This document shows, one piece after another, positions 22,712 to 31,595 of a stretch of DNA of 43,789 nucleotides. Position 1 is the first letter of the stretch, and each line of letters begins with the position of its first letter. The notes below the pieces were generated by a model. It was not told the origin of the DNA. It searched no databases and saw only the letters and a list, made by a program, of their open reading frames with translations. Made by a program: the position numbers and the translations under genes. The stretch comes from Erysipelotrichaceae bacterium (lineage in GTDB: Bacteria > Bacillota_I > Bacilli_A > Erysipelotrichales > Erysipelotrichaceae), in the NCBI GenBank assembly GCA_017431825.1, contig JAFRKI010000003.1, forward strand, positions 1 through 43,789, read 5' to 3'.

Positions 22712-23863
22712 ATGGCAAATCGTTTTGTGTTAAATGAGACTTCTTACCATGGCCAGGGAGCCATCAAGGAGATCGTTCCCGAGATCAAGGCAAGAGGTTA
22801 CAAGAAGCTGTTCGTTACAGCTACACCTGATCTGGTCAAATTCAAAGTGACCAAGAAGGTCACCGATCTTCTGGATGAAGCCAAGATCCCTTATTGTGTA
22901 TATACTGACATCCAGGCTAATCCGTCCATCGAAAACGTCAAGGGCGGCGTCAAGATGTTCAAGGCGGAAAAGTGTGATGCGATCGTAGCCATCGGCGGCG
23001 GTTCCAGCATGGATACGGCCAAGGCCATCGGCATCATCGTAAAGAATCCTGAATTCAAGGACGTAAGATCACTGGAAGGTGTCGCACCTACCAAGAAGCC
23101 TTGCGCTCCGATCCTGGCAGTCCCGACTACGGCCGGTACGGCTGCTGAAGTAACCATCAATTACGTCATCACCGATATCGAAAGAAAGAGAAAATTCGTC
23201 TGTGTCGACGTTCACGACATTCCGGTAGTTGCCTTCGTCGATCCGGATATGATGGCAAGCATGCCTAAGTCCTTAAAGGCTTCCACCGGCATGGATGCCC
23301 TGACTCATGCGATCGAAGGCTATATCACCTTAGGTGCCTGGGAACTCTCCGATATGTTCCACATCAAGGCCATCGAGATCATCGGCAGAAGCCTGAAGAA
23401 ATCCGTCGACGGCAAGAAGGAAGGCGAAGAAGGTATGGCTCTGGGCCAGTATGTTGCGGGCATGGGCTTCTCCAACGTCGGCCTGGGCGTCGACCACGCC
23501 ATGGCTCATACGCTTTCTGCCTACTATAATATGCCGCACGGCATGGCCTGTGCCGTACTGCTTCCTACCGTCATGGAATTCAATGCTCCAAAGACCGGTA
23601 CTAAGTACAGAGACATCGCCAAGGCACTGGGCGTCAAGGGCACTGAAAAGATGTCCCAGAAGGAATACCGCAAGGCAGCCTGCGATGCCGTAAGGAAACT
23701 CTCCAAGTCCGTAGGCATCCCGCAGAACCTCAAGGGTATCGTAAAGCCTGAAGACATCCCGGCTCTGGCCAAATCTGCCTATGCCGATGCCTGCCGTCCG
23801 GGCAACCCGAGAGACGTCTCCGTCAAGCAGATCGAAGACATGTTCAAGTCGCTGATCAAGTAA
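22712..23863 (+). CDS. fucO: Lactaldehyde reductase / iron-dependent 1,2-propanediol oxidoreductase
   Basis: An iron-containing group III alcohol dehydrogenase that reduces L-lactaldehyde to 1,2-propanediol with NADH in fucose or rhamnose fermentation. The 383-residue protein matches E. coli FucO along its whole length. The cofactor loop is GGGSSMDTAK, the strand PTTAGTAAEVTINYVITD is nearly identical, and the iron ligands are D195, H199, H262 and H276, each one position before those in FucO. It is monocistronic with its own ribosome site and terminator. No fucose or rhamnose catabolic genes are nearby, so the aldehyde may come from elsewhere. Other short-chain aldehydes are possible substrates. 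Confidence 0.92.
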   Translation: MANRFVLNETSYHGQGAIKEIVPEIKARGYKKLFVTATPDLVKFKVTKKVTDLLDEAKIPYCVYTDIQANPSIENVKGGVKMFKAEKCDAIVAIGGGSSMDTAKAIGIIVKNPEFKDVRSLEGVAPTKKPCAPILAVPTTAGTAAEVTINYVITDIERKRKFVCVDVHDIPVVAFVDPDMMASMPKSLKASTGMDALTHAIEGYITLGAWELSDMFHIKAIEIIGRSLKKSVDGKKEGEEGMALGQYVAGMGFSNVGLGVDHAMAHTLSAYYNMPHGMACAVLLPTVMEFNAPKTGTKYRDIAKALGVKGTEKMSQKEYRKAACDAVRKLSKSVGIPQNLKGIVKPEDIPALAKSAYADACRPGNPRDVSVKQIEDMFKSLIK

Positions 23864-23894
23864 GCAGATCATTCAGTACTTGGCAGATCACTAA

Positions 23895-23921
23895 AAAACC
23901 GCTGTTGCATACAGCGGTTTT
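23895..23921. terminator. Bidirectional terminator between fucO and the membrane protein gene
   Basis: AAAACCGCTGT (23895-23905) and ACAGCGGTTTT (23911-23921) form a perfect stem with loop TGCAT. A and T runs on both sides allow use on both strands, and it overlaps the stop of the minus-strand gene. Confidence 0.92.
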
Positions 23922-24288
23922 ATTTATCGGTCAGGCTGATCCCTCGGACCGATTCCATTCTGATAAGTTTTTCTTTGCTTCCCTTGGGAGTTTCGATATC
24001 CAACAACAGCCATTCGCGGTCGATGTCGGCTATCGTGTTCGATCCGTGTCCGTTATTGCCGTACATCACGATATCGTAATCCTGACGGTCTTCCTTGAGT
24101 TCGATCTTTACCTTCCTGCCGATATACGAGGAGGCTGCTTTCAGCAGAGCGTTGCGATCTTCATGGAACTGAGTACCTTTGAGATCTGCCATGGCTCCTT
24201 CAAGTTCAGATATCCTTTTTTTAAGCGAATGGACTTCCAGATAGGCCATGAGGCCGAAAACAGCGAACACATAGGCAATATATTCCAT
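23920..24288 (-). CDS. Membrane-anchored protein with a C-terminal domain shared with the XRE regulator
   Basis: A 122-residue protein: one N-terminal membrane helix (about 4-18), a short heptad-like segment (LKKRISELEGAMADL) and a cytosolic-type C-terminal domain. That domain (about 55-120) aligns with the C-terminus of the XRE protein encoded immediately upstream: GRKVKIELKEDRQDYD against GKTVRLTFFDEEADID, then IADIDREWLLLDIE against IADFEGNWMKVESK, then EKLIRMESVRGISL against EKLIPVSSVLSIEI. The start has GGAGG eight bases upstream. The gene begins two bases before the XRE stop codon ends its frame, so the two are co-translated. Function unknown. Confidence 0.75.
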   Translation of the reverse strand: MEYIAYVFAVFGLMAYLEVHSLKKRISELEGAMADLKGTQFHEDRNALLKAASSYIGRKVKIELKEDRQDYDIVMYGNNGHGSNTIADIDREWLLLDIETPKGSKEKLIRMESVRGISLTDK

Positions 24289-24735
24289 TTATTCGTCCTC
24301 CTTCATTATTTCAATGGAAAGGACGGATGATACCGGTATAAGCTTTTCTATCTGTCTGTTTTTAGTTTTGGATTCAACTTTCATCCAGTTGCCTTCAAAA
24401 TCAGCTATCCTGCAGTCTCTGTCGAAAAGGTCAATGTCCGCTTCCTCATCGAAGAAGGTCAGACGGACCGTCTTTCCCTTGGCTTTCTGCAGTATCCTGC
24501 TGACGGGTGAAGAAGTTATATCGTCTTCCCTGATGTCATCATTAAGAAGATAATCGCAGGAAACACCCAGTATTCCGGCGATGTCATTTATCTTTTCGAT
24601 ATCCGGCAGGACCGTTCCGGCCTCCCAGCGGCTGACAGTCTGTCTGGTGACGGAAAGCCTGTCGGCAAAATCGGTCTGGGTCAGTCCCAGGTCCTTTCTT
24701 TTCGAGGCTATCTTGTTTCCGAGTCTGTTCATCAT
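24289..24735 (-). CDS. XRE family transcriptional regulator with C-terminal sensor-like domain
   Basis: A 148-residue regulator. Residues about 3-65 are a classic XRE/Cro helix-turn-helix with LGLTQTDFADRLSVTRQTVSRWE as helices 2-3 and the ILGVSCDYLL end. The C-terminal domain (about 85-145) is shared with the membrane protein encoded downstream. Start choice: three nearby ATGs exist (24741, 24735, 24732); AAGGAG at 24744-24749 lies eight bases from 24735, making that the best. It diverges from ybeY across about 165 bases containing a likely operator. It probably autoregulates, which is typical of the family but not shown here. Confidence 0.85.
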   Translation of the reverse strand: MMNRLGNKIASKRKDLGLTQTDFADRLSVTRQTVSRWEAGTVLPDIEKINDIAGILGVSCDYLLNDDIREDDITSSPVSRILQKAKGKTVRLTFFDEEADIDLFDRDCRIADFEGNWMKVESKTKNRQIEKLIPVSSVLSIEIMKEDE

Positions 24736-24816
24736 AGGCATATCTCCTTTCGTTATACCTTAATTCTAAGATGCCATCTCTGTGGTCTTCAAGAAATTCT
24801 CATGCGCAGAATGTAA

Positions 24817-24836
24817 CACGACAGTTTACATTTTAC
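24817..24836. promoter_or_regulatory. Possible operator in the XRE-ybeY divergent region
   Basis: TGTAAC and GTTTACA form an imperfect inverted repeat around ACGACA. XRE regulators often bind such sites in their own promoter region. Weakly supported. Confidence 0.25.
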
Positions 24837-24893
24837 GTTTCCGAAATTTTTCATCGGGAAGATGAAGCGGTTTTTATAAGGGAATATAAATTG

Positions 24894-24899
24894 TATAAT
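24894..24899 (+). promoter_or_regulatory. -10 element of ybeY operon (leaderless type)
   Basis: TATAAT at 24894-24899 is followed by six bases and the ATG at 24906. There is no ribosome binding site and no convincing -35. Confidence 0.6.
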
Positions 24900-24905
24900 T
24901 AATAT

Positions 24906-25349
24906 ATGGTTGAAATATACGATCTGACTAAAAAGAAGATCCTGGAACCTTATCATAAGGACATCAGGAAGTATTATAAGAAAACGCTGAGTGTACTGGA
25001 ACTTGATGATGACTTTGAAGCAGCACTCATCATCGTCGGCAAAGGAAAGATCCGCAGCATCAATAAGAGCTACCGCAATAACGACAAGGAGACCGATGTC
25101 ATCAGTTTCGCCAACATCGATTCCGAAGACTATGACTTCCTGGAAAGCGGCATCAACCTCGGTGACATCTTCATCAATTATGAAAGAGTCCTGACACAGG
25201 CTCATAAATATGAACACAGCGTAAGAAGGGAATTCGTCTTCCTTTTTGTCCATGGACTGCTGCACCTTTTCGGTTATGACCACATGGACAAGGAAGCAGA
25301 GAAGACGATGTTCGAACTGCAGGAAAAGATAGTGGGTAATCTTAAATGA
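24906..25349 (+). CDS. ybeY: Endoribonuclease YbeY (rRNA maturation factor)
   Basis: A zinc-dependent single-strand endoribonuclease involved in 16S rRNA 3'-end processing and ribosome quality control. The 147-residue protein has the full signature HGLLHLFGYDH with zinc ligands H116, H120 and H126, and the conserved TDVISFA (63-69). It heads the conserved Firmicutes block ybeY-dgkA-cdd-era-recO. There is no Shine-Dalgarno, and the ATG lies six bases from a perfect TATAAT, so the operon mRNA is predicted to be leaderless. Its stop overlaps the dgkA start by four bases. Confidence 0.95.
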   Translation: MVEIYDLTKKKILEPYHKDIRKYYKKTLSVLELDDDFEAALIIVGKGKIRSINKSYRNNDKETDVISFANIDSEDYDFLESGINLGDIFINYERVLTQAHKYEHSVRREFVFLFVHGLLHLFGYDHMDKEAEKTMFELQEKIVGNLK

Positions 25350-25678
25350 AAAAGTTTACTGATGCGTTTAACGGATTGAAGGAAGTGCTTAAGGACAGGT
25401 CGGTACAGACCCAGTGCATTTTAGGCGTAATGGCTGTTATCGGCGGCATCATCATCAGGCTTGACGAATATGAATGGCTGGCCTTTGTGATATGTATCGG
25501 GCTGGTCATAAGCCTGGAGATAATCAACAGCGCCTTCGAAAGGCTCTGTGATCTTTATACCGACGGGTATGATGAAAAGGTCAAAAGCATCAAGGACATC
25601 GCCAGTGCCTGTGTACTGGTAGCCGCCCTGGCGGCTCTGGCGGTCTGTGTGATCGCAGTATTGAGGAGGATCGTATGA
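25346..25678 (+). CDS. dgkA: Diacylglycerol/undecaprenol kinase family protein
   Basis: A small integral membrane lipid kinase of 110 residues. It has the DgkA signature segment LVISLEIINSAFERLCDLY, in which the Glu and Asn of EIINSAFE form the active site, and three hydrophobic helices (about 26-38, 41-61 and 87-107). Gram-positive members phosphorylate undecaprenol to recycle the cell-wall lipid carrier. It overlaps ybeY (ATGA, 25346-25349) and cdd (ATGA, 25675-25678), so translation is coupled on both sides. Confidence 0.92.
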   Translation: MKKFTDAFNGLKEVLKDRSVQTQCILGVMAVIGGIIIRLDEYEWLAFVICIGLVISLEIINSAFERLCDLYTDGYDEKVKSIKDIASACVLVAALAALAVCVIAVLRRIV

Positions 25679-26073
25679 ACAAGGACGAACTTTTAAAGAA
25701 CGCTTTTATCGGTATGGGCAATGCCTATGCGCCGTACTCCAATTATCATGTGGGTGCCTGCGTGCTTACCAAGGACGGCAATTACTTTTTAGGCTGCAAC
25801 ATCGAAAATGCCGCTTATCCGGTGGGAGTCTGCGGCGAAAGAGTAGCCGTCTTCAACGCCTATGCCAACGGCTATAATAAAGACTCTATCGAAGCGCTGG
25901 CTATCGTCAGCGACGGTGACCGCATCGGTACGCCTTGCGGCATGTGCCGTCAGGTACTGAGCGAGCTTCTCAATAAAGACACGCCGATCATCTTAAGCAA
26001 CGGCAAGGAAGAGATGATCACCAATATCGAAGAGCTTCTGCCTTACAGTTTCTCCAGCGAGGATCTCGACTGA
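25675..26073 (+). CDS. cdd: Cytidine deaminase
   Basis: A homotetramer-type zinc enzyme of 132 residues that converts cytidine and deoxycytidine to uridine forms for pyrimidine salvage. It has substrate motif CNIENAAYPVG, then the zinc and proton-shuttle motif CGER (C53, E55) and PCGMCRQ (C88, C91). The common CAER is CGER here, a conservative change. It overlaps dgkA and its stop overlaps the era ATG by one base, within the conserved operon. Confidence 0.95.
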   Translation: MNKDELLKNAFIGMGNAYAPYSNYHVGACVLTKDGNYFLGCNIENAAYPVGVCGERVAVFNAYANGYNKDSIEALAIVSDGDRIGTPCGMCRQVLSELLNKDTPIILSNGKEEMITNIEELLPYSFSSEDLD

Positions 26074-26957
26074 TGAAGTCAGGCTTCGTCGCCATCGTCG
26101 GCAGACCTAACGCCGGTAAGAGCACGCTGCTGAATGCCTTGCTGGGTAAGAAGCTGGCCATAACCACTCATAAAGCCCAGACCACAAGAAACTCCATTCT
26201 GGGCATTTTAAATAAGGAAGACCTGCAGATCGTCTTCATCGATACTCCGGGCATCCATGAGGCCAAGACCTATCTTGGCTCCTACATGAACAAGGAAGCC
26301 TATGCGCAGGCCAACGGTGCCGATCTGATCTACTACATGATCGATGCCACCAAGGGCTTGAACAACGATGATAAGAAGGTGCTGGATAAGCTCTTCTCCT
26401 ATGACATACCTATATTCGCCATCTTCAACAAGATCGACGAGATCAGCAGTGACAAGCTGATCGAAAGATGCAGCTACGCTTCCACTCATTACGATTTCAA
26501 AGAGATCATCCCGATCTCTGCCCTGGAAAAGGAAAACCTCGACGAGCTTTTAAAGACCAGCGAGGAATATCTCAATGACGGCATCCTGTACTATCCGAAA
26601 GATCAGGAAGACGTATCGACCTTAGAGTTCAAGATCAGCGAGATCATCAGAGAAAAGATCATCCTAAATACCTTTGAGGAAGTGCCGCATCTTACAGCCG
26701 TCAAGATCGACGAATACAAGGAGACCGATTCCAAGGCCCTGATCGAAGCATCCATCATCGTCAACAAGCAGTCCCATAAGGCCATCATCATCGGCAAGCA
26801 GGGATCGATGCTCAAGAAGATCAACATGGCTGCCAGCAGGGATATAAAGGAGCTCCTGAGAAAGAGAGTCATCCTTTCCTTATACGTGAAGGTCGAAGAA
26901 GACTGGCTCAACAAGGAAAAGAAGCTCTTTGACCTGGGCTACTTCAATGAGAACTGA
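26073..26957 (+). CDS. era: GTPase Era
   Basis: An essential GTPase that binds 16S rRNA and assists 30S assembly. The 294-residue protein has GRPNAGKST (10-18), the switch region KAQTTRNSILGI, DTPGIHEAK, NKIDEI and the SALE motif. A C-terminal KH RNA-binding domain contains IIGKQGSMLKKI as the GxxG loop. Its length and domain order are standard. It starts within the cdd stop and recO starts three bases after its own stop, so all are one transcript. Confidence 0.96.
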   Translation: MKSGFVAIVGRPNAGKSTLLNALLGKKLAITTHKAQTTRNSILGILNKEDLQIVFIDTPGIHEAKTYLGSYMNKEAYAQANGADLIYYMIDATKGLNNDDKKVLDKLFSYDIPIFAIFNKIDEISSDKLIERCSYASTHYDFKEIIPISALEKENLDELLKTSEEYLNDGILYYPKDQEDVSTLEFKISEIIREKIILNTFEEVPHLTAVKIDEYKETDSKALIEASIIVNKQSHKAIIIGKQGSMLKKINMAASRDIKELLRKRVILSLYVKVEEDWLNKEKKLFDLGYFNEN

Positions 26958-26959
26958 CA

Positions 26960-27670
26960 ATGAACGACAGAGTCAAAGCCTTAGTCTTAAGCATAAACGA
27001 TTATAGGGAAAACGATCTTATCCTGCAGACCATAAGCGAGGATAAGTCTTTTTTATCCCTGATCGCCAAAGGTGCCAAGAAGCTGAGCGGCAAGCAGCAC
27101 TTCAGCTGTCTTTGCGTCTATGAGTTCATCATCGACTATAAGGACAACAAAAACATCTATACCATTCACAATTCCAAGCTCATCAGCTCTTTCTATGACG
27201 ATAAGGATCTGAAGATGCTGTCGCTGAAGAACGTCCTGATCGAACTTACGCTGAAGTCAAAAGAACTCTATGAGACAGAGATGTACAGGAACATCATCAC
27301 CTGCTTAAGCGGACTCGATAACGGCAATATGTACCTGCTGAGTTCCTTATATCTTTCTTATCTCCTGAAGCTTTACGGCATCAATCCGAATGTGGACGGC
27401 TGTGTAGTCTGCGGTAACAGCAAAGTCGTAAGCATATCCAAGCGTCTGGGCGGTTTTCTCTGCGCCGATCATCTGGGCGAGGAAGAACCCATGGAAGTCG
27501 AAAGGCTCAAGAAGTTCCGCCTCATCAATAAAGCCGATTTCGATAAGCTTCCGCTGATAAAAGACGTGGAATTCGACCTGCAGGACTTCGATCTGCTGAT
27601 GGAGTTCTTTAAGGAAAACAGTGACATAAACATTAGGTCCCAAAAGCTTTATAAGGAACTGTTTGACTGA
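26960..27670 (+). CDS. recO: DNA repair protein RecO
   Basis: The recombination mediator that, with RecR, loads RecA onto SSB-coated DNA. The 236-residue protein has the N-terminal OB fold (about 1-80: VKALVLSINDYRENDLILQTIS) and a C-terminal helical part. A zinc site is formed by C148, C151, C168 and H171; the last position is Cys in many RecO proteins, so the ligand set here is C3H. It closes the ybeY operon and is followed by a weak T-rich terminator. Confidence 0.93.
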   Translation: MNDRVKALVLSINDYRENDLILQTISEDKSFLSLIAKGAKKLSGKQHFSCLCVYEFIIDYKDNKNIYTIHNSKLISSFYDDKDLKMLSLKNVLIELTLKSKELYETEMYRNIITCLSGLDNGNMYLLSSLYLSYLLKLYGINPNVDGCVVCGNSKVVSISKRLGGFLCADHLGEEEPMEVERLKKFRLINKADFDKLPLIKDVEFDLQDFDLLMEFFKENSDINIRSQKLYKELFD

Positions 27671-27700
27671 AGGATCCAAACATTTATTCAGCAGAATAAA

Positions 27701-27722
27701 GGCCGTTTTTAAACGGTTTTTT
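27701..27722 (+). terminator. Terminator after recO
   Basis: CCGTT and AACGG (27703-27707 and 27712-27716) pair around TTTA, followed by a T6 run. The stem is short. Confidence 0.65.
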
Positions 27723-27724
27723 CA

Positions 27725-27753
27725 TTGTATCTGCCGGGAAAACAAAATATAAT
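27725..27753 (+). promoter_or_regulatory. Promoter of the surface protein operon
   Basis: TTGTAT (27725-27730) and TATAAT (27748-27753) are separated by 17 bases. The predicted start near 27760 gives a 60-base leader containing a small hairpin (TGTCTGA with TCAGGCA) and a 16-codon frame (27773-27823) whose TGA overlaps the main ATG. Confidence 0.6.
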
Positions 27754-27819
27754 TATAGAGTATAAGAGGAGGATGTCTGACCTTTTTATCAGGCATAAAC
27801 GATACGGAGCGAAACGGCT

Positions 27820-30800
27820 ATGAAAAGATCTGGAAAAATAAGGAATATCTTGACGGCAATTATGTCAGTGATGATGCTGATAACGGCATTGTCTTTTAAT
27901 GTCTATGCAGAAGGCGAGGCCGAACCGACCTACACCGTTTCGATCAAAAGCGTGACTCAGCCGCAGATCGGTGCCTATAACGATTCGGGCATAAGTTTCG
28001 GAAAGACTTATTCTTATTCAAGTTTGTTCAGCCTTACCGGAGCGACCCGTCCGATGTCGGCTTTCAGAAACATGACCTCCACCAATACTTCTGTGGCGAC
28101 CGTTAGCGGAGAAAACTGCACCATCATCGGAGAAGGTCAGACGACGATGTATCTGAATTTCCAAAACGGAACCTATCAGTTCAATCTTACGGTAAGCCGC
28201 GATCCTATCCACGTCAGCTCCGTATCCCTTAATAAGACGTCAGTCACGGTCTATGGCGGAACGGAAACGCTGACAGCGACCGTCCTTCCGACTAATGCCG
28301 ATAATAAGAACCTGTCATGGAGCAGCAGCAACACTTCCATAGCCACTGTCGATAACGGCGTGGTCACTGCCGTTTCTCCAGGAACAGCCATCATTACCGT
28401 TACTGCTGAAGACGGAGGAAAGACAGCAGAATGTGAAGTGACCGTCCCTGAAAAGGTAACTGTTACTTTCGTTTCCAACGGCGGCAGTAACGTCGATCCG
28501 CAGACGATAGAGGCAGGTCTGACGGCTGAAAAGCCGGATGATCCTGATTACGGTGATCTCTATTTCGGCGGCTGGTACAGCGATGAAGGTCTTACTCAGG
28601 AATATGATTTTAATACACCGGTCACCGGGAATATCACCCTTTACGCCAGATGGGATATCCTGCTGCTTGTCGTAGCCTATAACGATAAGATGTCAAGTTC
28701 CGGAAATGGCTGCGGTCAAGTAAGGATCGGCGAAAGAGACTTCGGTACTTATGATATATATGCCATTCCTATAAACAGCGAAACTGTCATCTCTGCACAG
28801 CAGACCAATATCGAGTATAAATTCATCGGCTGGTCTTCTGGAGCACAGCCGACAGACGGCGACATCGTCAGCACCGATACGGCATATAACCTCAGCTTTT
28901 ATGATGTCGATCCGACGGCACCTAATTACATATACTATGCTCACTTTGCTGAGAACGATAAATATACGGTAACTTTTGAATTGAACGGCGGAGTATTCCC
29001 GGATGAGTATCCCAATACTCAGGAAGTCTATGTCGGAGGCAAAGCCACAAGGCCGGAAAACGATCCGGATAAGTACCGTCCTGTATCAATGTCCTTTATA
29101 GACTGGTATGCGGATGAAGATCTGACGCAGGTCTTTGATTTCGAAAACACCGTTATCAATGAAGATACAACCATCTATGCCGGTTGGGGCTTTACCATCA
29201 TGTCTGCTGTCTGGAACAATGTCATCGATAATTATGACAGCGCCGGCGTCTGCGGCGAGATCAGGATCGGCGATGAAGGCGAGTATACCACCTATATGAC
29301 GCGAGCCGTTGTGAAAGCGGGCGACTCGGTAAACATCTATACCAGAGCCAAGTCAGGATATAAGTTCGTCGGTTGGATGAAAGGATTGCTGTATCCTTCC
29401 GGCGACATTCTAAGTTACGATGAAATGATCACGGTCACATCGACTGAGACGATCCTTTATTATCCGTTGTACGAACAGGCCTGGCTCGTCAGTTATGACA
29501 CCACGGATGCAGAAGGACATATTGCTGATGAATATGTAGCATACGACTATGACTACACCTTGCCTGGAAATGATGCCTTTACGGTACCTGACGGCATGAA
29601 ATTCCATATGTATGAGATAAAGATCGGCGATGGTGAGCCGTTCTATAAAAATGCCGGAGAGCACATTACGATCACCGGTGATACGGTGATCAAACCTGAC
29701 TGGGCTTACCAGGTATATCCGGTCAACGTCGTCATAGGTGCCGGCAGTGCTAACATGGGCTATGTCGGTGTCGATGTTGAAAGCAGCGAGAGCACGAGCT
29801 CCAGCGGCTACTATTCAACGCCTGATGAACATAAGATCTGTGCATTCGCCAAAGAAGGCTACGTCTTTGACTACTGGAAGATCTCCACGACCGGTCCGAT
29901 GGGATTCCTTACAAGGTACAGCGACAATCCGTATGTGATACCTGCCTATACTTATTATGAAAACGATACCGACAACATCTATGCTGAAGCCTATTTCCGA
30001 CAGGCACAGCCGGTAACCGTAACCTTTGATCCGGGCATCGGTACGATGCCTGATGAAGACAAGACCCAGACGGTCTTTGAAGGAAGCAAAGTCATTAGAC
30101 CTGCCGATCCCCTGGTATCCGGAGCTGCCTTCGCGGGCTGGTATAAGGATCCTGCTTTCCAGCAGGCATATGATTTTGACACGCCGGTAACGGCTGCCAT
30201 GACTTTATATGCCGGCTATTCATATGAACTGACGATAGTGGCCTATGACCAGACGGAAGAAGCCATGAATGCTGGCGGTACCGTTAGCTATCTGGACAGC
30301 GAAGGCCAGCCGGCACAATACCAGCCTATGCATGTGATCGAAGTCACTTACGGAGACAGCGTAACGCTTTCGGCCGCAGCTGACGAAAACTATATATTCC
30401 TGGGCTGGAAGAAGTTTGACGCAGAAGGCTACAGCGACTTCATCAGCACCAGCGCCACGGATACCTTTACCGTGGATTTCTGCGGATACTACGTAGCCGT
30501 TTTTGAAAAGCACATCCACGACTGGACCTTTACCGGTTTCATCTATAATACCGATGAAGACGTTACGAAGATAACTGAAGCCTATGCGACCTATATATGC
30601 AATATTGAACCGACCCACTATGTCAATGACATAGCAGCCGATTTCTATATCAACGAAGAAAGATCCAAGGCTCCGACCTGTACGGAAAACGGAGAAGACG
30701 TCTGGACCGTAAGCATCAGTGCCGGCGATTCGCTTGACGGAATCGCTCATATCGAAGAGGAATACCGCGGTTTCGATAAGGATGCTCTGGGGCATGACTG

Positions 30801-31578
30801 GGATAATGAAGCGATCACGGTATCTTGGAATGCCGATAACAGCGAGTGTACCGCTACCCGTCACTGTAAGAGAAATGAAGACCATACCGACAGTGAAACG
30901 GTCGTACCGGTACCGAAGGTCACCAAACAGCCGACCTGTGATACCTGGGGTGAGACCACTTATACTGCCGCTTTTGAAAACGAAGTGTTCGGCGTTGAGA
31001 CCCTGATCGAAGAAAACATCGAGCCTTTGGGCCATGATTTCGGTGAATGGACAGTAAGTACCGAACCGACAGGAGACAGCGAAGGAGTGGAAATAAGAAG
31101 ATGCAGCCGCTGTGATACCCTGGAAACAAGACCTATCCCTAAGATAAGCTACAGCGTCAGCCAGGGCAACGGCCTTATCTGGTACAAAGCCAGTGGCAAC
31201 AAAGCCGTCTTCAAGTTCATCCGTTCCTACAAGAACGATGATGCAATCGAGTATTTCAGCGGTATCCAGGTCGATGGTGTTGCTGTAGATGAATCCAACT
31301 ATGAATATGAATCGGGAAGCGTCATCGTCAGACTGAAACCGTCATATCTGGAGACGCTCTCTTTGGGCGAACATTCCATAACCGCCATCTTCTTAGACGC
31401 TAACGATCCGGAAGCCACGTTCATTATCCGTAACAGAGACAAGCATGTGGTTCCTAACACTTCATCTGACGGCAATGTTTCCGATAGCGGATATAGTGGC
31501 GCGATGATGATCGGTGTGATCACGGTACTGTGCTTCGTTGTATTCATCTCATTAAAGACTAAAAAGAAAGATTATTAA
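27820..31578 (+). CDS. Large cell-surface protein with BIG_2 and InlB-type repeats
   Basis: A 1,252-residue exported protein. It has a signal peptide (cleavage near VYA-EGE, residue 30), a bacterial Ig-like BIG_2 domain (about 131-211, SVSLNKTSVTVY...LSWSSSNTSIATV), and three Listeria-Bacteroides/InlB B-repeats (about 213-277, 381-452 and 731-803) ending LYARWD, IYAGWG and LYAGYS. Each is followed by a larger domain with a GWxx element (for example YKFIGW, YKFVGW, YIFLGW). A Cys-containing region (about 893-1105) with KAPTCTENGE, LGHDW and CSRCDTLETRP follows. The C-terminus has one membrane helix (about 1223-1243) and a basic tail, but no LPXTG motif. It is likely an adhesin or matrix-binding protein. 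Confidence 0.85.
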   Translation: MKRSGKIRNILTAIMSVMMLITALSFNVYAEGEAEPTYTVSIKSVTQPQIGAYNDSGISFGKTYSYSSLFSLTGATRPMSAFRNMTSTNTSVATVSGENCTIIGEGQTTMYLNFQNGTYQFNLTVSRDPIHVSSVSLNKTSVTVYGGTETLTATVLPTNADNKNLSWSSSNTSIATVDNGVVTAVSPGTAIITVTAEDGGKTAECEVTVPEKVTVTFVSNGGSNVDPQTIEAGLTAEKPDDPDYGDLYFGGWYSDEGLTQEYDFNTPVTGNITLYARWDILLLVVAYNDKMSSSGNGCGQVRIGERDFGTYDIYAIPINSETVISAQQTNIEYKFIGWSSGAQPTDGDIVSTDTAYNLSFYDVDPTAPNYIYYAHFAENDKYTVTFELNGGVFPDEYPNTQEVYVGGKATRPENDPDKYRPVSMSFIDWYADEDLTQVFDFENTVINEDTTIYAGWGFTIMSAVWNNVIDNYDSAGVCGEIRIGDEGEYTTYMTRAVVKAGDSVNIYTRAKSGYKFVGWMKGLLYPSGDILSYDEMITVTSTETILYYPLYEQAWLVSYDTTDAEGHIADEYVAYDYDYTLPGNDAFTVPDGMKFHMYEIKIGDGEPFYKNAGEHITITGDTVIKPDWAYQVYPVNVVIGAGSANMGYVGVDVESSESTSSSGYYSTPDEHKICAFAKEGYVFDYWKISTTGPMGFLTRYSDNPYVIPAYTYYENDTDNIYAEAYFRQAQPVTVTFDPGIGTMPDEDKTQTVFEGSKVIRPADPLVSGAAFAGWYKDPAFQQAYDFDTPVTAAMTLYAGYSYELTIVAYDQTEEAMNAGGTVSYLDSEGQPAQYQPMHVIEVTYGDSVTLSAAADENYIFLGWKKFDAEGYSDFISTSATDTFTVDFCGYYVAVFEKHIHDWTFTGFIYNTDEDVTKITEAYATYICNIEPTHYVNDIAADFYINEERSKAPTCTENGEDVWTVSISAGDSLDGIAHIEEEYRGFDKDALGHDWDNEAITVSWNADNSECTATRHCKRNEDHTDSETVVPVPKVTKQPTCDTWGETTYTAAFENEVFGVETLIEENIEPLGHDFGEWTVSTEPTGDSEGVEIRRCSRCDTLETRPIPKISYSVSQGNGLIWYKASGNKAVFKFIRSYKNDDAIEYFSGIQVDGVAVDESNYEYESGSVIVRLKPSYLETLSLGEHSITAIFLDANDPEATFIIRNRDKHVVPNTSSDGNVSDSGYSGAMMIGVITVLCFVVFISLKTKKKDY

Positions 31579-31595
31579 TAGAAGAGGTAAAGAAA

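Noticed and set aside
30220..31035. 271-codon open frame antisense to the surface protein gene
   Set aside because: It lies fully inside a gene with a signal peptide and recognisable domains, has no ribosome site or known motif, and is explained by the codon bias of the sense strand.
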